Assembly: GCA_002405475.1 (NCBI GenBank) | Contig: DHLX01000023.1 | Span: forward strand, 1 to 64,000 | From: Burkholderiales bacterium UBA4657 | GTDB lineage: Bacteria > Pseudomonadota > Gammaproteobacteria > Burkholderiales > Burkholderiaceae_E | Length of the DNA: 64,000 nt | Direction of reading: 5' to 3' | Shown: piece by piece, positions 15,989 to 25,449 of the stretch | How positions within the stretch are numbered: position 1 is the first letter of the stretch | Layout: each line of letters starts with the position of its first letter | Made by a program: the position numbers and the translations under genes | The notes under the pieces: generated by a model | Database searches by the model: none | Told to the model about the DNA's origin: nothing | The model's input: only the letters and a program-made list of their open reading frames with translations

Positions 15989-16852
15989 ATGTTCGTCATT
16001 ATTGGCTATATAACAGTGTTTTTCTTCGTCTTTGGGGGCTATGCGCTTGCCGGTGGTAATTTCACCATTATTCTCAAGGCGGCTCCGATTGAATTATTCA
16101 TTATCGGCGGCTCGGCAATGGGGGCATTCATTGTTGCCTCTCCCAAGAAACATCTCATCGCGACACTTAAGGCGATTCCAGCAGCGTTGAAGCCAGCTGC
16201 AGTAAGCAAAGAAAAATACATGGCCCTGCTGGCTTTGTTGTACAGCATATTGGGGAAAATTCGCAAAGAAGGCTTAATGTCGATAGAGCGTGAAGTAGAA
16301 GATCCAGAACAATCCCCACTATTTCAAAAATACCCTGAAGTACTGAAAGACCATCATTTAATTGAATTCATTACCGACTATTTGCGTTTGATGGTGTCGG
16401 GTAATCTGAATCCGATTGAAATCGAGAATTTGATGGATAACGAAATAGAGACACATCACCATGAAGCCATGATTCCTTCACACTCGGTACAGAAGGTGGC
16501 TGATGCGTTGCCAGCATTTGGCATTGTGGCGGCAGTATTGGGGGTGGTCAAGACTATGGCTAAGGTTGGCGCCCCACCTGCCGAGCTTGGACTGCTGATT
16601 GCCGGGGCGCTGGTGGGTACCTTTCTTGGTATTTTGCTGGCCTATGGTTTTGCCGGGCCACTAGCGACACTGATGGAATCAAATGTCGAGGAGGAAAGCA
16701 AGCAGTATCAATGTGTTAAGGTAGTCTTGCTCGCCAGCTTGAATGGGTATGCACCACAGATCGCGGTTGAATTTGGTCGCAAGGTCATGTACTCGACCGA
16801 ACGACCAACATTTACCGAACTCGAGTCGCACGTGAAAGGTAAGAAAGCATGA
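15989..16852 (+). CDS. motA: Flagellar motor stator protein MotA
   Basis: MotA is the inner-membrane stator subunit. With MotB it conducts protons and pushes on FliG. Starting at ATG 15989 gives 287 residues and the classical N-terminus MFVIIGYITVFFFVFGGYALAGG. A TTG at 15950 would add 13 residues with no homology. Four membrane segments are seen, and the cytoplasmic loop holds Arg92 and Glu100, matching the FliG-contact residues (R90, E98) of E. coli. Its stop overlaps the motB start (ATGA). Confidence 0.93.
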   Translation: MFVIIGYITVFFFVFGGYALAGGNFTIILKAAPIELFIIGGSAMGAFIVASPKKHLIATLKAIPAALKPAAVSKEKYMALLALLYSILGKIRKEGLMSIEREVEDPEQSPLFQKYPEVLKDHHLIEFITDYLRLMVSGNLNPIEIENLMDNEIETHHHEAMIPSHSVQKVADALPAFGIVAAVLGVVKTMAKVGAPPAELGLLIAGALVGTFLGILLAYGFAGPLATLMESNVEEESKQYQCVKVVLLASLNGYAPQIAVEFGRKVMYSTERPTFTELESHVKGKKA

Positions 16853-17886
16853 GTGGCTCAGGTTCCGGTGGCAATAAAGCCAAGCCCGCTATTATTATCA
16901 AGCGGATCAAAAAAGTTCAGGGCGGGCATCATGGGGGTAACTGGAAGATTGCCTATGCCGATTTTGTGACTGCCATGATGGCTTTTTTCCTGCTGATGTG
17001 GCTGCTGGGCTCGACGACCAAGGGCGATTTAAAGGGCATAGCCGAATTTTTTGCGAACCCGCTGCGCGTTTCAATGTCTGGCGGCAGTGGTACCGGAGAT
17101 TCCAGGTCGGTGATTCCAGGCGGTGGCTCCGATATTACTCTACGTGCTGGCCAGACAAAAAAAGGTGAGGTGACGACTAACCGCCGTCCCGAACGCAATG
17201 AAAACAGGGCTGATGCTGAAGTCAGAGAAATGCTGGAAGGCATCGAAAAGCAAAGACTGGAAGCTCTGAAGCAGAAGGTGGAAGAAGCCTTGAGTAACAC
17301 ACCGCGTCTGGCCGAATTCAAAAACCAGGTACTACTCGATATTACCAGCGAAGGCTTGCGCATCCAGATTATTGACCAGCAGAACCGCCCGATGTTTGAC
17401 AGCGGTAAGGCCATGATGCGACCCCATATGCGCGAGCTGCTGAGGGAAATTGCGCCCATGCTGAATGAGGTTAACCATAAAGTCACTCTGCTGGGTCATA
17501 CCGATTCTGCACCCTTTGCCGGTGGTGAGTCTGGGTATTCCAACTGGGAATTGTCAGCTGATCGTGCCAACGCCTCACGTCGTGAACTGGTCTCCGCCGG
17601 CCTGTCTGAAGGGAAAATCGTACGTGTAGCTGGACTGGCATCCTCGATACCCTTTGTGGCAGAAGATCCTCTGAGTCCCTTGAACAGAAGAATATCCATC
17701 ATTGTCATGAACAAGAAGGCCGAAGATACGATGTATAACCGCAGTGCTGGCGGTACTGAGTCATCAAACGCCGAAGAATTCGGTGCAGCCATTGGTTTAT
17801 CAGGAAAATCGTACGAACAAATGTCACCTCTGGAACGTGTACATGAAGCGGCCAAGATGGCGGAGCAGATGAAAAAGGGGAATTGA
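16849..17886 (+). CDS. motB: Flagellar motor stator protein MotB
   Basis: MotB is the proton-binding stator subunit that anchors the stator to peptidoglycan. The 345 residues show one membrane helix with the essential proton-carrying Asp (Asp38 in YADFVTAMMAFFLLMWLL), a plug and linker, and a C-terminal OmpA-like peptidoglycan-binding domain (VTLLGHTDSAPFAGGESGYSNWELSADRA...RRISIIVM). It is coupled to motA by ATGA. The che genes follow after 88 bases. Confidence 0.94.
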   Translation: MSGSGSGGNKAKPAIIIKRIKKVQGGHHGGNWKIAYADFVTAMMAFFLLMWLLGSTTKGDLKGIAEFFANPLRVSMSGGSGTGDSRSVIPGGGSDITLRAGQTKKGEVTTNRRPERNENRADAEVREMLEGIEKQRLEALKQKVEEALSNTPRLAEFKNQVLLDITSEGLRIQIIDQQNRPMFDSGKAMMRPHMRELLREIAPMLNEVNHKVTLLGHTDSAPFAGGESGYSNWELSADRANASRRELVSAGLSEGKIVRVAGLASSIPFVAEDPLSPLNRRISIIVMNKKAEDTMYNRSAGGTESSNAEEFGAAIGLSGKSYEQMSPLERVHEAAKMAEQMKKGN

Positions 17887-17974
17887 TGCCTGAACCCAAC
17901 GTTATTGTAGTTCAAGAAAAACTGATTTTTGTCGAAAATGATGTGTAGGATTTGCCCATAGGAGAGTTGCGATC

Positions 17975-18367
17975 ATGAGTGCTGATATGAAATTTCTGAT
18001 CGTTGATGATTTCTCGACCATGCGTCGTATTGTTCGTGGTTTGCTGAAAGAAATGGGCTACAACAATGCCGACGAAGCCGAAGATGGTCAGGTTGCCTTG
18101 AATATGCTGAAAAGTAGCCACTATGACTTTGTTGTGTCGGACATCAATATGCCCAACATGAATGGTTTCGACCTGCTCAAGAATATTCGCGCAGAAGAGT
18201 CACTGAAAAATCTTCCTGTACTAATGGTTACCGCAGAAGCCAAGAAAGAGGATATTGTTTTGGCAGCACAGAATGGTGCCAGTGGTTATATCGTGAAACC
18301 CTTTACCAAGGCGACTCTGGAGGAAAAGCTGACCAAAATTATCCAGAAATCCCAGTTGGCTGCATAA
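17975..18367 (+). CDS. cheY: Chemotaxis response regulator CheY
   Basis: CheY is phosphorylated by CheA and then binds the flagellar switch to change rotation. The 130-residue single receiver domain has the acidic pair Asp11/Asp12, phospho-acceptor Asp56 (VVSDINMPNMNGF), Thr86 and Lys108 (IVKPF). No output domain is present. RBS GGAG lies before the ATG. cheZ follows 28 bases later. No cheA, cheW, cheR or cheB is in this window. Confidence 0.95.
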   Translation: MSADMKFLIVDDFSTMRRIVRGLLKEMGYNNADEAEDGQVALNMLKSSHYDFVVSDINMPNMNGFDLLKNIRAEESLKNLPVLMVTAEAKKEDIVLAAQNGASGYIVKPFTKATLEEKLTKIIQKSQLAA

Positions 18368-18395
18368 GATATCAAGGCTTACGCCGGAGAACCAC

Positions 18396-19082
18396 ATGGA
18401 CCAAAACTATAATTCAGATGTATCGTTACACACAGCTGCTGTGCATGACCCGATTTCGGCACATGGCGGAGCCAAACTTTCAGAGCAGGATACCAAGCCG
18501 GAAAATTATGACGTTTTTGTCCGAATTGGTCACCTGACGAGAAAACTACATGATGCACTTAGAGAACTGGGCTACGACCGTGAGTTGGAAAATAGCGTAG
18601 GTTCATTACCCGATGCGCGCGCCCGACTTTCTTATATTGCAGATGTCACAGAGAAAGCTGCTGAAAAAGTTTTAGGTCTGGTCGATGAGAAAATTGCTGC
18701 TGACGACATATTTGCCAGTGAGGTAAAGAATATTGCAGCGCTGATTGACAGTAATTCGCCTGAAAATGAAAAAATGGCAGCTGTACGACTATTCTTGGGT
18801 CGCGCTCAAGCACACAGCGATCAGTCTCGCTCTATGATGACAGATATCATGATGGCGCAGGATTTTCATGATCTGACTGGGCAGACTATCAAGAAAGTGG
18901 CTGATATTGCTCATAATGTCGAGCAACAATTAGTTCAGTTATTGTTGGATACGACCCCGCCGTCTCAGCGTCCTAAGGTTGAGGCACAGTTCATGGAAGG
19001 ACCGGTAGTCGACAAAACCCGCACTGACAGTGTTCATAATCAGGAGCAGGTGGATGATTTACTGGCTCAACTAGGGTTCTAA
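18396..19082 (+). CDS. cheZ: CheY-P phosphatase CheZ
   Basis: CheZ speeds dephosphorylation of CheY-P and ends the tumble signal. The 228 residues contain the catalytic helix QDFHDLTGQ, with Asp159 and Gln163 equivalent to Asp143 and Gln147 of E. coli, and the C-terminal CheY-binding tail VDDLLAQLGF. It is co-transcribed with cheY and followed by a strong terminator. Confidence 0.94.
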   Translation: MDQNYNSDVSLHTAAVHDPISAHGGAKLSEQDTKPENYDVFVRIGHLTRKLHDALRELGYDRELENSVGSLPDARARLSYIADVTEKAAEKVLGLVDEKIAADDIFASEVKNIAALIDSNSPENEKMAAVRLFLGRAQAHSDQSRSMMTDIMMAQDFHDLTGQTIKKVADIAHNVEQQLVQLLLDTTPPSQRPKVEAQFMEGPVVDKTRTDSVHNQEQVDDLLAQLGF

Positions 19083-19117
19083 CCATAAGCTTACTGCTGC
19101 GATTCTGGTTAATTGGA

Positions 19118-19147
19118 AACAGGCCCCTATAAGCGGGCCTGTTTTTT
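19118..19147 (+). terminator. Rho-independent terminator after cheZ
   Basis: AACAGGCCC and GGGCCTGTT enclose a short loop and are followed by six T in total. It separates cheYZ from the flhB unit. Confidence 0.88.
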
Positions 19148-19183
19148 ACTTCTGTTACGCGCCGTTGAAGGCAAAATTTCGTT

Positions 19184-20320
19184 ATGGCCGAAAACGAAAA
19201 GCCCGATTCGGAACGATCGCTACCGCCCTCAGAAAAGCGCTTGCAAGATGCTCGAGAGGAAGGTCAGGTTCCACGTGCGCGTGAAATCAGCACTTTGCTT
19301 GCTTTTGGCGGTACGCTTATCTTTTTTACGATAGGTGGCATTTGGCTGCTCGGTAACTTGCTGGGATTCATGCGCCAGGGCCTGACTCTAAGCCGTGATC
19401 AGGTGTTTTCAAGCAGTGCCATGATGCCGCAATTAGGGCATTTGACTATTCAGGCTCTAACACTTTTTTCCCCATTACTCCTCGTTACTTTGGTGGGTTT
19501 GGTGCTAGGCATGTTGGTATTGGGTGGCTGGAATTTTACTCTCAAGCCATTGCAACCCAAATGGAGCAAACTTGACCCAATCGCCGGCATACAGCGTATG
19601 TTTTCTTTGCATTCTCTAGGAGAGCTGGCCAAAGCAAGCGTAGCGGTTATTCTATTAACTGGCGTCGTGGTCGCGTATGTCTGGACTCATTTACATGAGC
19701 TGGTATCAATGCCATCGGGAGATGTTAGGAGCAGTCTTTTTCTCGCTATTGACCTGGTTGCGACGGTACTACTGCTCATCATTATTCCGATGGTATTTAT
19801 TGCGATAATCGATGCCGGATTATCCTGGTGGCGTCATTACAGCGAGCTGAAAATGACGATAGATGAAGTCCGGCGCGAGCAAAAGGAAACTGAGGGTAAT
19901 CCTGAGATTAAAGCCCGAATTAGACAGCAACAGCGTGAAATGGCCAGAAAGCGCATGATGCAGGCGATACCGGGTGCGGACGTAGTCGTTACCAACCCGA
20001 CTCATTATGCTGTTGCGCTGAAATATGAAGAAGGAAAAATGCGTGCACCACGTGTGGTGGCCAAGGGGGTAGATCTCACTGCTGCTCGGATTCGAGGTAT
20101 TGCCGCAGAACATAAAATACAGATGATAGAAGCCCCGAAGCTGGCACGAGCCTTGTACGCGCATGCCGAGCTAGATAGTGAAATACCGATGAATCTTTAC
20201 ACTGCAGTGGCACAGATTCTAGCGTTTGTTTATCAATTACGTGCCGGTCTCGAGCCCGAAGCCTTGGGCGAGATTGAAATTCCAGCGGGTCTCGATCCGC
20301 ATGAACAGACGGGTCTCTGA
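19184..20320 (+). CDS. flhB: Flagellar export switch protein FlhB
   Basis: FlhB is part of the inner-membrane export gate, and its self-cleavage is needed for substrate switching by FliK. The 378 residues include four membrane segments (about 41-62, 91-116, 152-170, 188-212) and a cytoplasmic domain with the autocleavage motif NPTH at 271-274, then YAVALKYEEGKMRAPRVVAKG. The sequence after cleavage is closely similar to the stand-alone FhlB-like protein at 8994-9314. flhA follows after 97 bases. Confidence 0.95.
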   Translation: MAENEKPDSERSLPPSEKRLQDAREEGQVPRAREISTLLAFGGTLIFFTIGGIWLLGNLLGFMRQGLTLSRDQVFSSSAMMPQLGHLTIQALTLFSPLLLVTLVGLVLGMLVLGGWNFTLKPLQPKWSKLDPIAGIQRMFSLHSLGELAKASVAVILLTGVVVAYVWTHLHELVSMPSGDVRSSLFLAIDLVATVLLLIIIPMVFIAIIDAGLSWWRHYSELKMTIDEVRREQKETEGNPEIKARIRQQQREMARKRMMQAIPGADVVVTNPTHYAVALKYEEGKMRAPRVVAKGVDLTAARIRGIAAEHKIQMIEAPKLARALYAHAELDSEIPMNLYTAVAQILAFVYQLRAGLEPEALGEIEIPAGLDPHEQTGL

Positions 20321-20417
20321 CGGCTGGCGCTTGGGCTTGAACTGAGCCGCCAAACTGCCTTTATTTCAAGCTTCATTCCCCCTCAAGTTTTTCAAAATGC
20401 TGATAAGGGGAAGCATT

Positions 20418-22505
20418 ATGAACTGGATGACACGACTACGTACACTATATGGCATTGATTTAAAAATGCTGGCTATGCCTGTTTTCATAGTTTTGATTTT
20501 GGCGATGATGGTCTTGCCACTGCCGCCATTTCTGCTAGACCTATTCTTTACTTTTAACATTACGTTATCGATTGTGGTGTTGCTGGTATCTTCCTACACC
20601 AAAAAGCCGCTTGAATTTGCCATTTTCCCTACCGTCTTGCTGGTAACTACTTTGATGCGGCTGGCGCTGAATGTGGCATCAACCCGTGTCATTCTGCTAG
20701 AAGGTCATACAGGTCCAGATGCGGCGGGTAAGGTGATTGATTCATTTGCCCATTTTTTGGTCGGCGGCAATTTTGCTGTTGGTCTGGTCGTATTCATCAT
20801 TCTGGTCATAATCAATTTCATCGTGGTTACCAAAGGTGCAGGTCGTATTGCCGAGGTTTCGGCGCGCTTCACCCTCGATGCCATGCCGGGCAAACAAATG
20901 GCAATAGATGCTGATTTGAATGCCGGATTGATCGGCGAGGCCGATGCGCGTAAACGTCGTCAAGAATTGGCGCAGGAGGCTGATTTTTATGGTTCGATGG
21001 ACGGTGCCTCCAAATTTGTTCGGGGCGATGCCATTGCAGGTATCTTGATACTGTTCATCAATATCATTGGCGGCATTGCAATTGGTATGTTCCAGCACAA
21101 TCTGACTGCCGGGCAATCGGCTGAAACCTATGTGCTGCTGGCAATAGGCGACGGTCTGGTAGCACAGGTACCCGCCCTGGTGATTTCGATCGCTGCCGGC
21201 CTGATTGTTTCGCGTGTTGGCACCGGCGAAGATATTGGTGAGCAGATGGCGAGCCAATTGTTCAACATGCCGCGCGCACTGGGCATTACCGCCGCTATCA
21301 TGGCACTGCTGGGTTTCATTCCCAACATGCCGCATTTTCCGTTTTTAATGCTGGCAGGTTCTTGTGCTTATCTGGCCTGGTGGCTGTCGCAGCGCGAAAA
21401 ATCCAGAAAGGCAGCAGAGTCAGCGGCACAGGAGGTAGTGCCGGCAACGTTGAATAATGGTAATGAAGCTACCTGGGAAGATTTGCAACCGGTTGATGTG
21501 CTGGGTCTCGAAGTAGGCTATCGCCTGATTCCATTAGTCGATATCAATCAGGATGGCGAATTACTGAAGCGTATTAAAGGCATACGGAAAAAATTTGCCC
21601 AAGAGGTGGGTTTTCTGCCGCCCGCAGTCCATATCCGCGATAACCTGGGGCTACGCCCTAACCAGTACCGCATTACGCTTAAAGGCGCTACTATGGCCGA
21701 AGGCGAAACCGTCAATGGTATGTTCCTGGCTATTGACCCGGGTGGAGTGACGGCACAGTTGCCCGGTACTCCGACTCGTGACCCGGCATTCGGGCTGCCT
21801 GCGGTCTGGATCGATAATACCCTGCGTTCTATGGCTCAGGTATCAGGTTATACCGTGGTTGACGCAGCGACTGTAGTGGCTACTCACTTAAATCACATTT
21901 TACAAATGCATGCCTCGGCGCTTCTCGGGCGTACTGAGGTGCAATCGCTGTTAGATCATATTGGCAAGCTGATGCCCAAACTGGTTGAAGACATCATTCC
22001 CAAGGTGGTGTCAATTCCAATCTTTCAAAAAGTGCTGCAAAACCTGCTCTCAGAGGGCGTTCATATCCGTGATATGAGGACCATCATAGAGACCATGGCC
22101 GAGCATGCACCGCACCTGCAAGACTCTTTTGAATTAACAGCGCAAGTGCGGACTGCTCTAGGCCCTGCGATCGTGCAGCAAATATATGGCTATGCCGCGG
22201 AGTTGCCCGTGATTGTGCTGGAACCTGAACTTGAACGTGTAATTACCCAAACAGTCGGCAAGACTAATGAAGCCGTTGGGCTTGAACCGAATCTTGCCGA
22301 TGCACTGGTACGCCATGCGGTTGAGGTAACACAACAGCAGGAAGCCGCCGGATTACCCGCAGCGCTACTGGTACCTGATGCTATTCGTCTGCCGATGAGT
22401 CGCCTGCTACGTCGACTTGCACCTCGGCTGCGGGTCATCGGCCACGGCGAAATTCCCGAGACTAGTACGATCCGGGTCAGTTCAATATTGGGAGCCAGCA
22501 CATGA
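20418..22505 (+). CDS. flhA: Flagellar export gate protein FlhA
   Basis: FlhA is the nonameric export gate of the flagellar type III system. Its N-terminal half has about eight membrane helices, and the cytoplasmic C-terminal half docks chaperone-substrate complexes. The family signature (AIFPTVLLVTTLMRLALNVASTRVIL) and the FHIPEP loop region (VSARFTLDAMPGKQMAIDADLNAG) are visible. I start at ATG 20418 because AAGGGGA lies 6 bases ahead; a codon at 20397 is possible but has no such site. The length is 695 residues. The flhF start overlaps its stop (ATGA). Confidence 0.95.
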   Translation: MNWMTRLRTLYGIDLKMLAMPVFIVLILAMMVLPLPPFLLDLFFTFNITLSIVVLLVSSYTKKPLEFAIFPTVLLVTTLMRLALNVASTRVILLEGHTGPDAAGKVIDSFAHFLVGGNFAVGLVVFIILVIINFIVVTKGAGRIAEVSARFTLDAMPGKQMAIDADLNAGLIGEADARKRRQELAQEADFYGSMDGASKFVRGDAIAGILILFINIIGGIAIGMFQHNLTAGQSAETYVLLAIGDGLVAQVPALVISIAAGLIVSRVGTGEDIGEQMASQLFNMPRALGITAAIMALLGFIPNMPHFPFLMLAGSCAYLAWWLSQREKSRKAAESAAQEVVPATLNNGNEATWEDLQPVDVLGLEVGYRLIPLVDINQDGELLKRIKGIRKKFAQEVGFLPPAVHIRDNLGLRPNQYRITLKGATMAEGETVNGMFLAIDPGGVTAQLPGTPTRDPAFGLPAVWIDNTLRSMAQVSGYTVVDAATVVATHLNHILQMHASALLGRTEVQSLLDHIGKLMPKLVEDIIPKVVSIPIFQKVLQNLLSEGVHIRDMRTIIETMAEHAPHLQDSFELTAQVRTALGPAIVQQIYGYAAELPVIVLEPELERVITQTVGKTNEAVGLEPNLADALVRHAVEVTQQQEAAGLPAALLVPDAIRLPMSRLLRRLAPRLRVIGHGEIPETSTIRVSSILGAST

Positions 22506-23878
22506 GTCTGAAAAAATTTGTCGGTCCCACCAGTCGGCAGGCAATGCTTGACGCACGCAAAGTTCTGGGGGATGAAGCCGTGATCATCTCAACCCGTAAG
22601 ACTACCCAGGGCTTTGAGGTTGTAGCAGCGGCCCAGAGTGAGCTCTCTGAAATGGCAGAAATGCCTAGCCCATTGCTACGCTCGGCACGTAACCAGACAG
22701 CTGCGTCAGATATCCGGATGCAGTCAGGTTCAAATCCACAGGAACGCTCTTCACAACCGGTGCCGTTTCTAAAATTCATTCGCGAACAGCCGAATCTGTC
22801 GGCTACAGCAAATCCGCTTCAGCCGGTTCAGAAAAAAACCGCCCCGACACTGGAACAGACTATTTCACCTGAAAGTACGCCACTGATGCCAATTCCAGAG
22901 TTCAGTGACCAAAGGGAAATGGTGAGCGAACTGCGTCAGGAACTCGCGACGCTCAGAGCCTGGATGTCAGGCCAGTTTGATGCCATGTCGTACCACGAAT
23001 CGATGCAACGTCGCCCGGTGCCCGCCTTGATTCAGAAAGATCTGCTGGTAGGTGGATTTTCTCCAAAGCTGGCACGCGACCTGACAGGAAAACTCCCAGA
23101 CTCGATTGAAGAGAGCCAGGCACGCCAGTGGACTGCGGCCGTACTGGAAAAGAATTTATTGACTATTTCTGCAGAACAGGATCTGATTGATTCTGGTGGA
23201 ATTTATGCCCTGGTTGGACCGACAGGAGTCGGTAAGACCACAACCGTGGCTAAATTGGCCTCGCGCTGTGCAGTCAAATATGGGCGTGACTCGGTCGGCT
23301 TGATCACAATTGATAGTTATCGTATAGGTGCACAGGATCAGCTTCGCATTTATGGAAAAATATTAGGCATCAGCGTACATACAGCACAAGACCGCGACTC
23401 CCTGCTTTCAGTCTTACGCAGCCTGGCCAATAAACGCCTGATTCTGATCGATACAGTAGGGCTGGGTCAGCGCGATGAGCGTGTGGCTGAACTGTTAGCA
23501 ACGGTTGGCTCAAGTGCTATCAAGCGTCTGTTGGTATTAAATTGCAGTGCGCAGGGCGAAACCCTGGAAGATGTTCTAGCTCGCTATCGCAGCTCAGAGC
23601 AACCCGGCGGAATTACCGGATTGATTCTATCCAAGACGGATGAGGCGGTGCGGCTAGGCGCGGCTCTGGATATCGCTATTCGACATCGTATGACTGTATT
23701 TTATGAAACTAATGGTCAGCGGGTTCCAGAGGACATACAGTTACCAGATGGAAAATCTCTGGTATCGCGCGCTGTCATGCACCAGCCGGCCAGAGCATTT
23801 CAAGTTCAAGGGTCTGAAGTCAGCTTGACATTTCTGGAACGCCAGCTGAAATCCAGTGGGACAACCTTACATGCTTGA
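22502..23878 (+). CDS. flhF: Flagellar SRP-like GTPase FlhF
   Basis: FlhF is an SRP-family GTPase that directs where the flagellum is built, usually the pole. The 458 residues have a basic N-terminal B domain (about 1-160), an N domain and the G domain with P-loop GPTGVGKT (239-246), LIDTVG (G3) and LSKTDE (G4). It is translationally coupled to flhA, and its end overlaps the degenerate MinD-like gene. FlhF is more typical of polar flagellates, so its presence beside flhDC is worth noting. Confidence 0.93.
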   Translation: MSLKKFVGPTSRQAMLDARKVLGDEAVIISTRKTTQGFEVVAAAQSELSEMAEMPSPLLRSARNQTAASDIRMQSGSNPQERSSQPVPFLKFIREQPNLSATANPLQPVQKKTAPTLEQTISPESTPLMPIPEFSDQREMVSELRQELATLRAWMSGQFDAMSYHESMQRRPVPALIQKDLLVGGFSPKLARDLTGKLPDSIEESQARQWTAAVLEKNLLTISAEQDLIDSGGIYALVGPTGVGKTTTVAKLASRCAVKYGRDSVGLITIDSYRIGAQDQLRIYGKILGISVHTAQDRDSLLSVLRSLANKRLILIDTVGLGQRDERVAELLATVGSSAIKRLLVLNCSAQGETLEDVLARYRSSEQPGGITGLILSKTDEAVRLGAALDIAIRHRMTVFYETNGQRVPEDIQLPDGKSLVSRAVMHQPARAFQVQGSEVSLTFLERQLKSSGTTLHA

Positions 23879-24659
23879 TGCCCCCATGGAACACACTTTC
23901 GATCGCGCTACAGATCAGGCATCTGGTCTCAGGCAGCTATTCAATACACAGATGCTAGGCGTACTACCAGTTTGCGGTTCCTGGCAACTAGTCGAGTTAT
24001 TGGCTCGGGCGTTGGCTATCCAGTCCCGTGTTGCTGTTCTGGACGAGCAAGGCACTGCTGTCATGAATGCATTCCACAAATCCGCGGAATACGAATTGGC
24101 AGATCTACTATCTGGCTACCGTGAATTTCAGGAGGTTGCTGTACGGGTGAATGACAGGTTATCTCTGCTTTCAGCTCAGACCGGACTACAGAAGTTTTTG
24201 CAATATGCCAGTGAAAATCAGTTATCAGGCGAGTCTTTGTTTTCTGGCTTCATGTCTTTATCCAAACCTTTCAGATGGTTGCTGATTAATTCAATTCAGC
24301 TTCGCTCAGCCGCTGAACTGGTTCGCGGGCAGGGAGAGGTACTGCTGGTCATACCGGACACTCCAGAAGGTATCAAGCAGGCCTATTCACAAATCAAGGA
24401 GGCGGCACTTGATTTACCTGATATGCAACTACGAATTGCTATTCAATCTGAGAGTGAATCACAGGCACAGAAGGTATTTAGACGTCTGGCAGAAACAAGC
24501 GAGCGCTTCCTTCGAGTGCGACCGCAACTTGCCCTACGGCTACCATTTGAATGGCAAGTAAGCACAGGTATGGCTGAAAAATGGCGGGTTGCAATGTCTG
24601 CATGGAAGCTGGCCGAGTATGTGCAGACTGAGCAGCGTACCGACCAGGATCGAACCTAG
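23871..24659 (+). CDS. Degenerate FlhG/MinD-like protein without P-loop
   Basis: The gene fills the place of flhG (fleN, ylxH) between flhF and fliA. FlhG is normally a MinD-type ATPase that limits flagellar number and works with FlhF. This 262-residue product keeps the MinD-like plan of alternating strands and helices (SRVAVLDEQG, RWLLINSIQL, EVLLVIPDTPEGIKQAYSQIKEA) and a C-terminal basic/amphipathic region. The GKGGVGKT-type Walker A is absent; the N-terminus reads VLPVCGSWQLVELLARALA instead. ATP hydrolysis is therefore unlikely. The start at 23871 overlaps the flhF end; a GTG at 23856 is the alternative. Confidence 0.7.
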   Translation: MLDAPMEHTFDRATDQASGLRQLFNTQMLGVLPVCGSWQLVELLARALAIQSRVAVLDEQGTAVMNAFHKSAEYELADLLSGYREFQEVAVRVNDRLSLLSAQTGLQKFLQYASENQLSGESLFSGFMSLSKPFRWLLINSIQLRSAAELVRGQGEVLLVIPDTPEGIKQAYSQIKEAALDLPDMQLRIAIQSESESQAQKVFRRLAETSERFLRVRPQLALRLPFEWQVSTGMAEKWRVAMSAWKLAEYVQTEQRTDQDRT

Positions 24660-24679
24660 CAGGATAAGGCGAGACAATC

Positions 24680-25429
24680 ATGGGGATTACTACCTCTGAG
24701 GAACAACAAAAAATGATGTATGCGACCATTGAGCGTCTGGATAAAAATGCTGCTATCAAGCAATATGCTCCATTAGTGCGCAAGCTGGCACATCATCTAC
24801 TGGCAAAGCTGCCTGCTAATGTTGAAATTGACGACATCATTCAGGCCGGATTGATCGGTTTAATGGATGCGGTAAGTCGTTATGAGGAAACGGCAGGAGC
24901 ACAATTCGAGACCTATGCTACCCAGCGCATCAAAGGTGCCATGCTCGACGAATTGCGCGCCGCTGACTGGCTGCCCAGATCGATTCGTAAAAATCAAAGA
25001 ACAATTGAGTCCGCTATCAGCAAGTTACAGCAGAAATTGAAACGTGCACCTACTGAAGCAGAAATTGCCATAGAAATGGGTATTTCGATTACCGAATACC
25101 ACGACATGCTCACCGAGGCCCGTGGCTTGCAGTTGGTGCATCTCGAAGATTTTTCGGATAACGAAGGCGATGACGAATATCTGGACCGGCATTGCCCAGA
25201 TAGTAGTGAAGAGCCTTTGGCCAAATTACATGATGCACGATTCAAGGCTGCACTTATTGATGGGATAAAACAGTTACCCGAGAGAGAGAAGCAGTTAATG
25301 GGGATGTATTACGAGCAGGACATGAATTTTCGCGAAATTGCTGTAGTACTAGGCGTCACAGAATCACGGGTGTGTCAGTTGCATACCCAGGCAGTTTCGA
25401 GGTTGCGTGCCAAGCTTAAACACTGGTAA
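24680..25429 (+). CDS. fliA: Flagellar sigma factor FliA (sigma-28)
   Basis: FliA directs RNA polymerase to late flagellar promoters (TAAA-N15-GCCGATAA) and is held inactive by FlgM until the hook is complete. The 249 residues have region 2 (APLVRKLAHHLLAKLP...DDIIQAGLIGLMDAVSRYE...FETYATQRIKGAMLDELR), region 3 and a region 4 helix-turn-helix (FREIAVVLGVTESRVCQLHTQAVSRLR). It follows the flhF and flhG-like genes, and the next frame begins at its stop. Matching promoters are visible before flgM and, less well, fliC. Confidence 0.95.
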   Translation: MGITTSEEQQKMMYATIERLDKNAAIKQYAPLVRKLAHHLLAKLPANVEIDDIIQAGLIGLMDAVSRYEETAGAQFETYATQRIKGAMLDELRAADWLPRSIRKNQRTIESAISKLQQKLKRAPTEAEIAIEMGISITEYHDMLTEARGLQLVHLEDFSDNEGDDEYLDRHCPDSSEEPLAKLHDARFKAALIDGIKQLPEREKQLMGMYYEQDMNFREIAVVLGVTESRVCQLHTQAVSRLRAKLKHW

Positions 25430-25449
25430 TGGTGAATAAAGGAAATGAA

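Noticed and set aside
16953..17486. Minus-strand open frame of 177 codons
   Set aside because: It is the antisense shadow of motB.
20742..21335. Minus-strand open frame of 197 codons
   Set aside because: It is fully antisense within flhA, whose protein is clearly real; composition is rich in Asn, His and Gln and unlike a protein family.
24680..25429. Reading this sigma factor as an RpoS- or RpoD-type gene
   Set aside because: Short length, missing region 1 and the flagellar neighbourhood fit FliA only.
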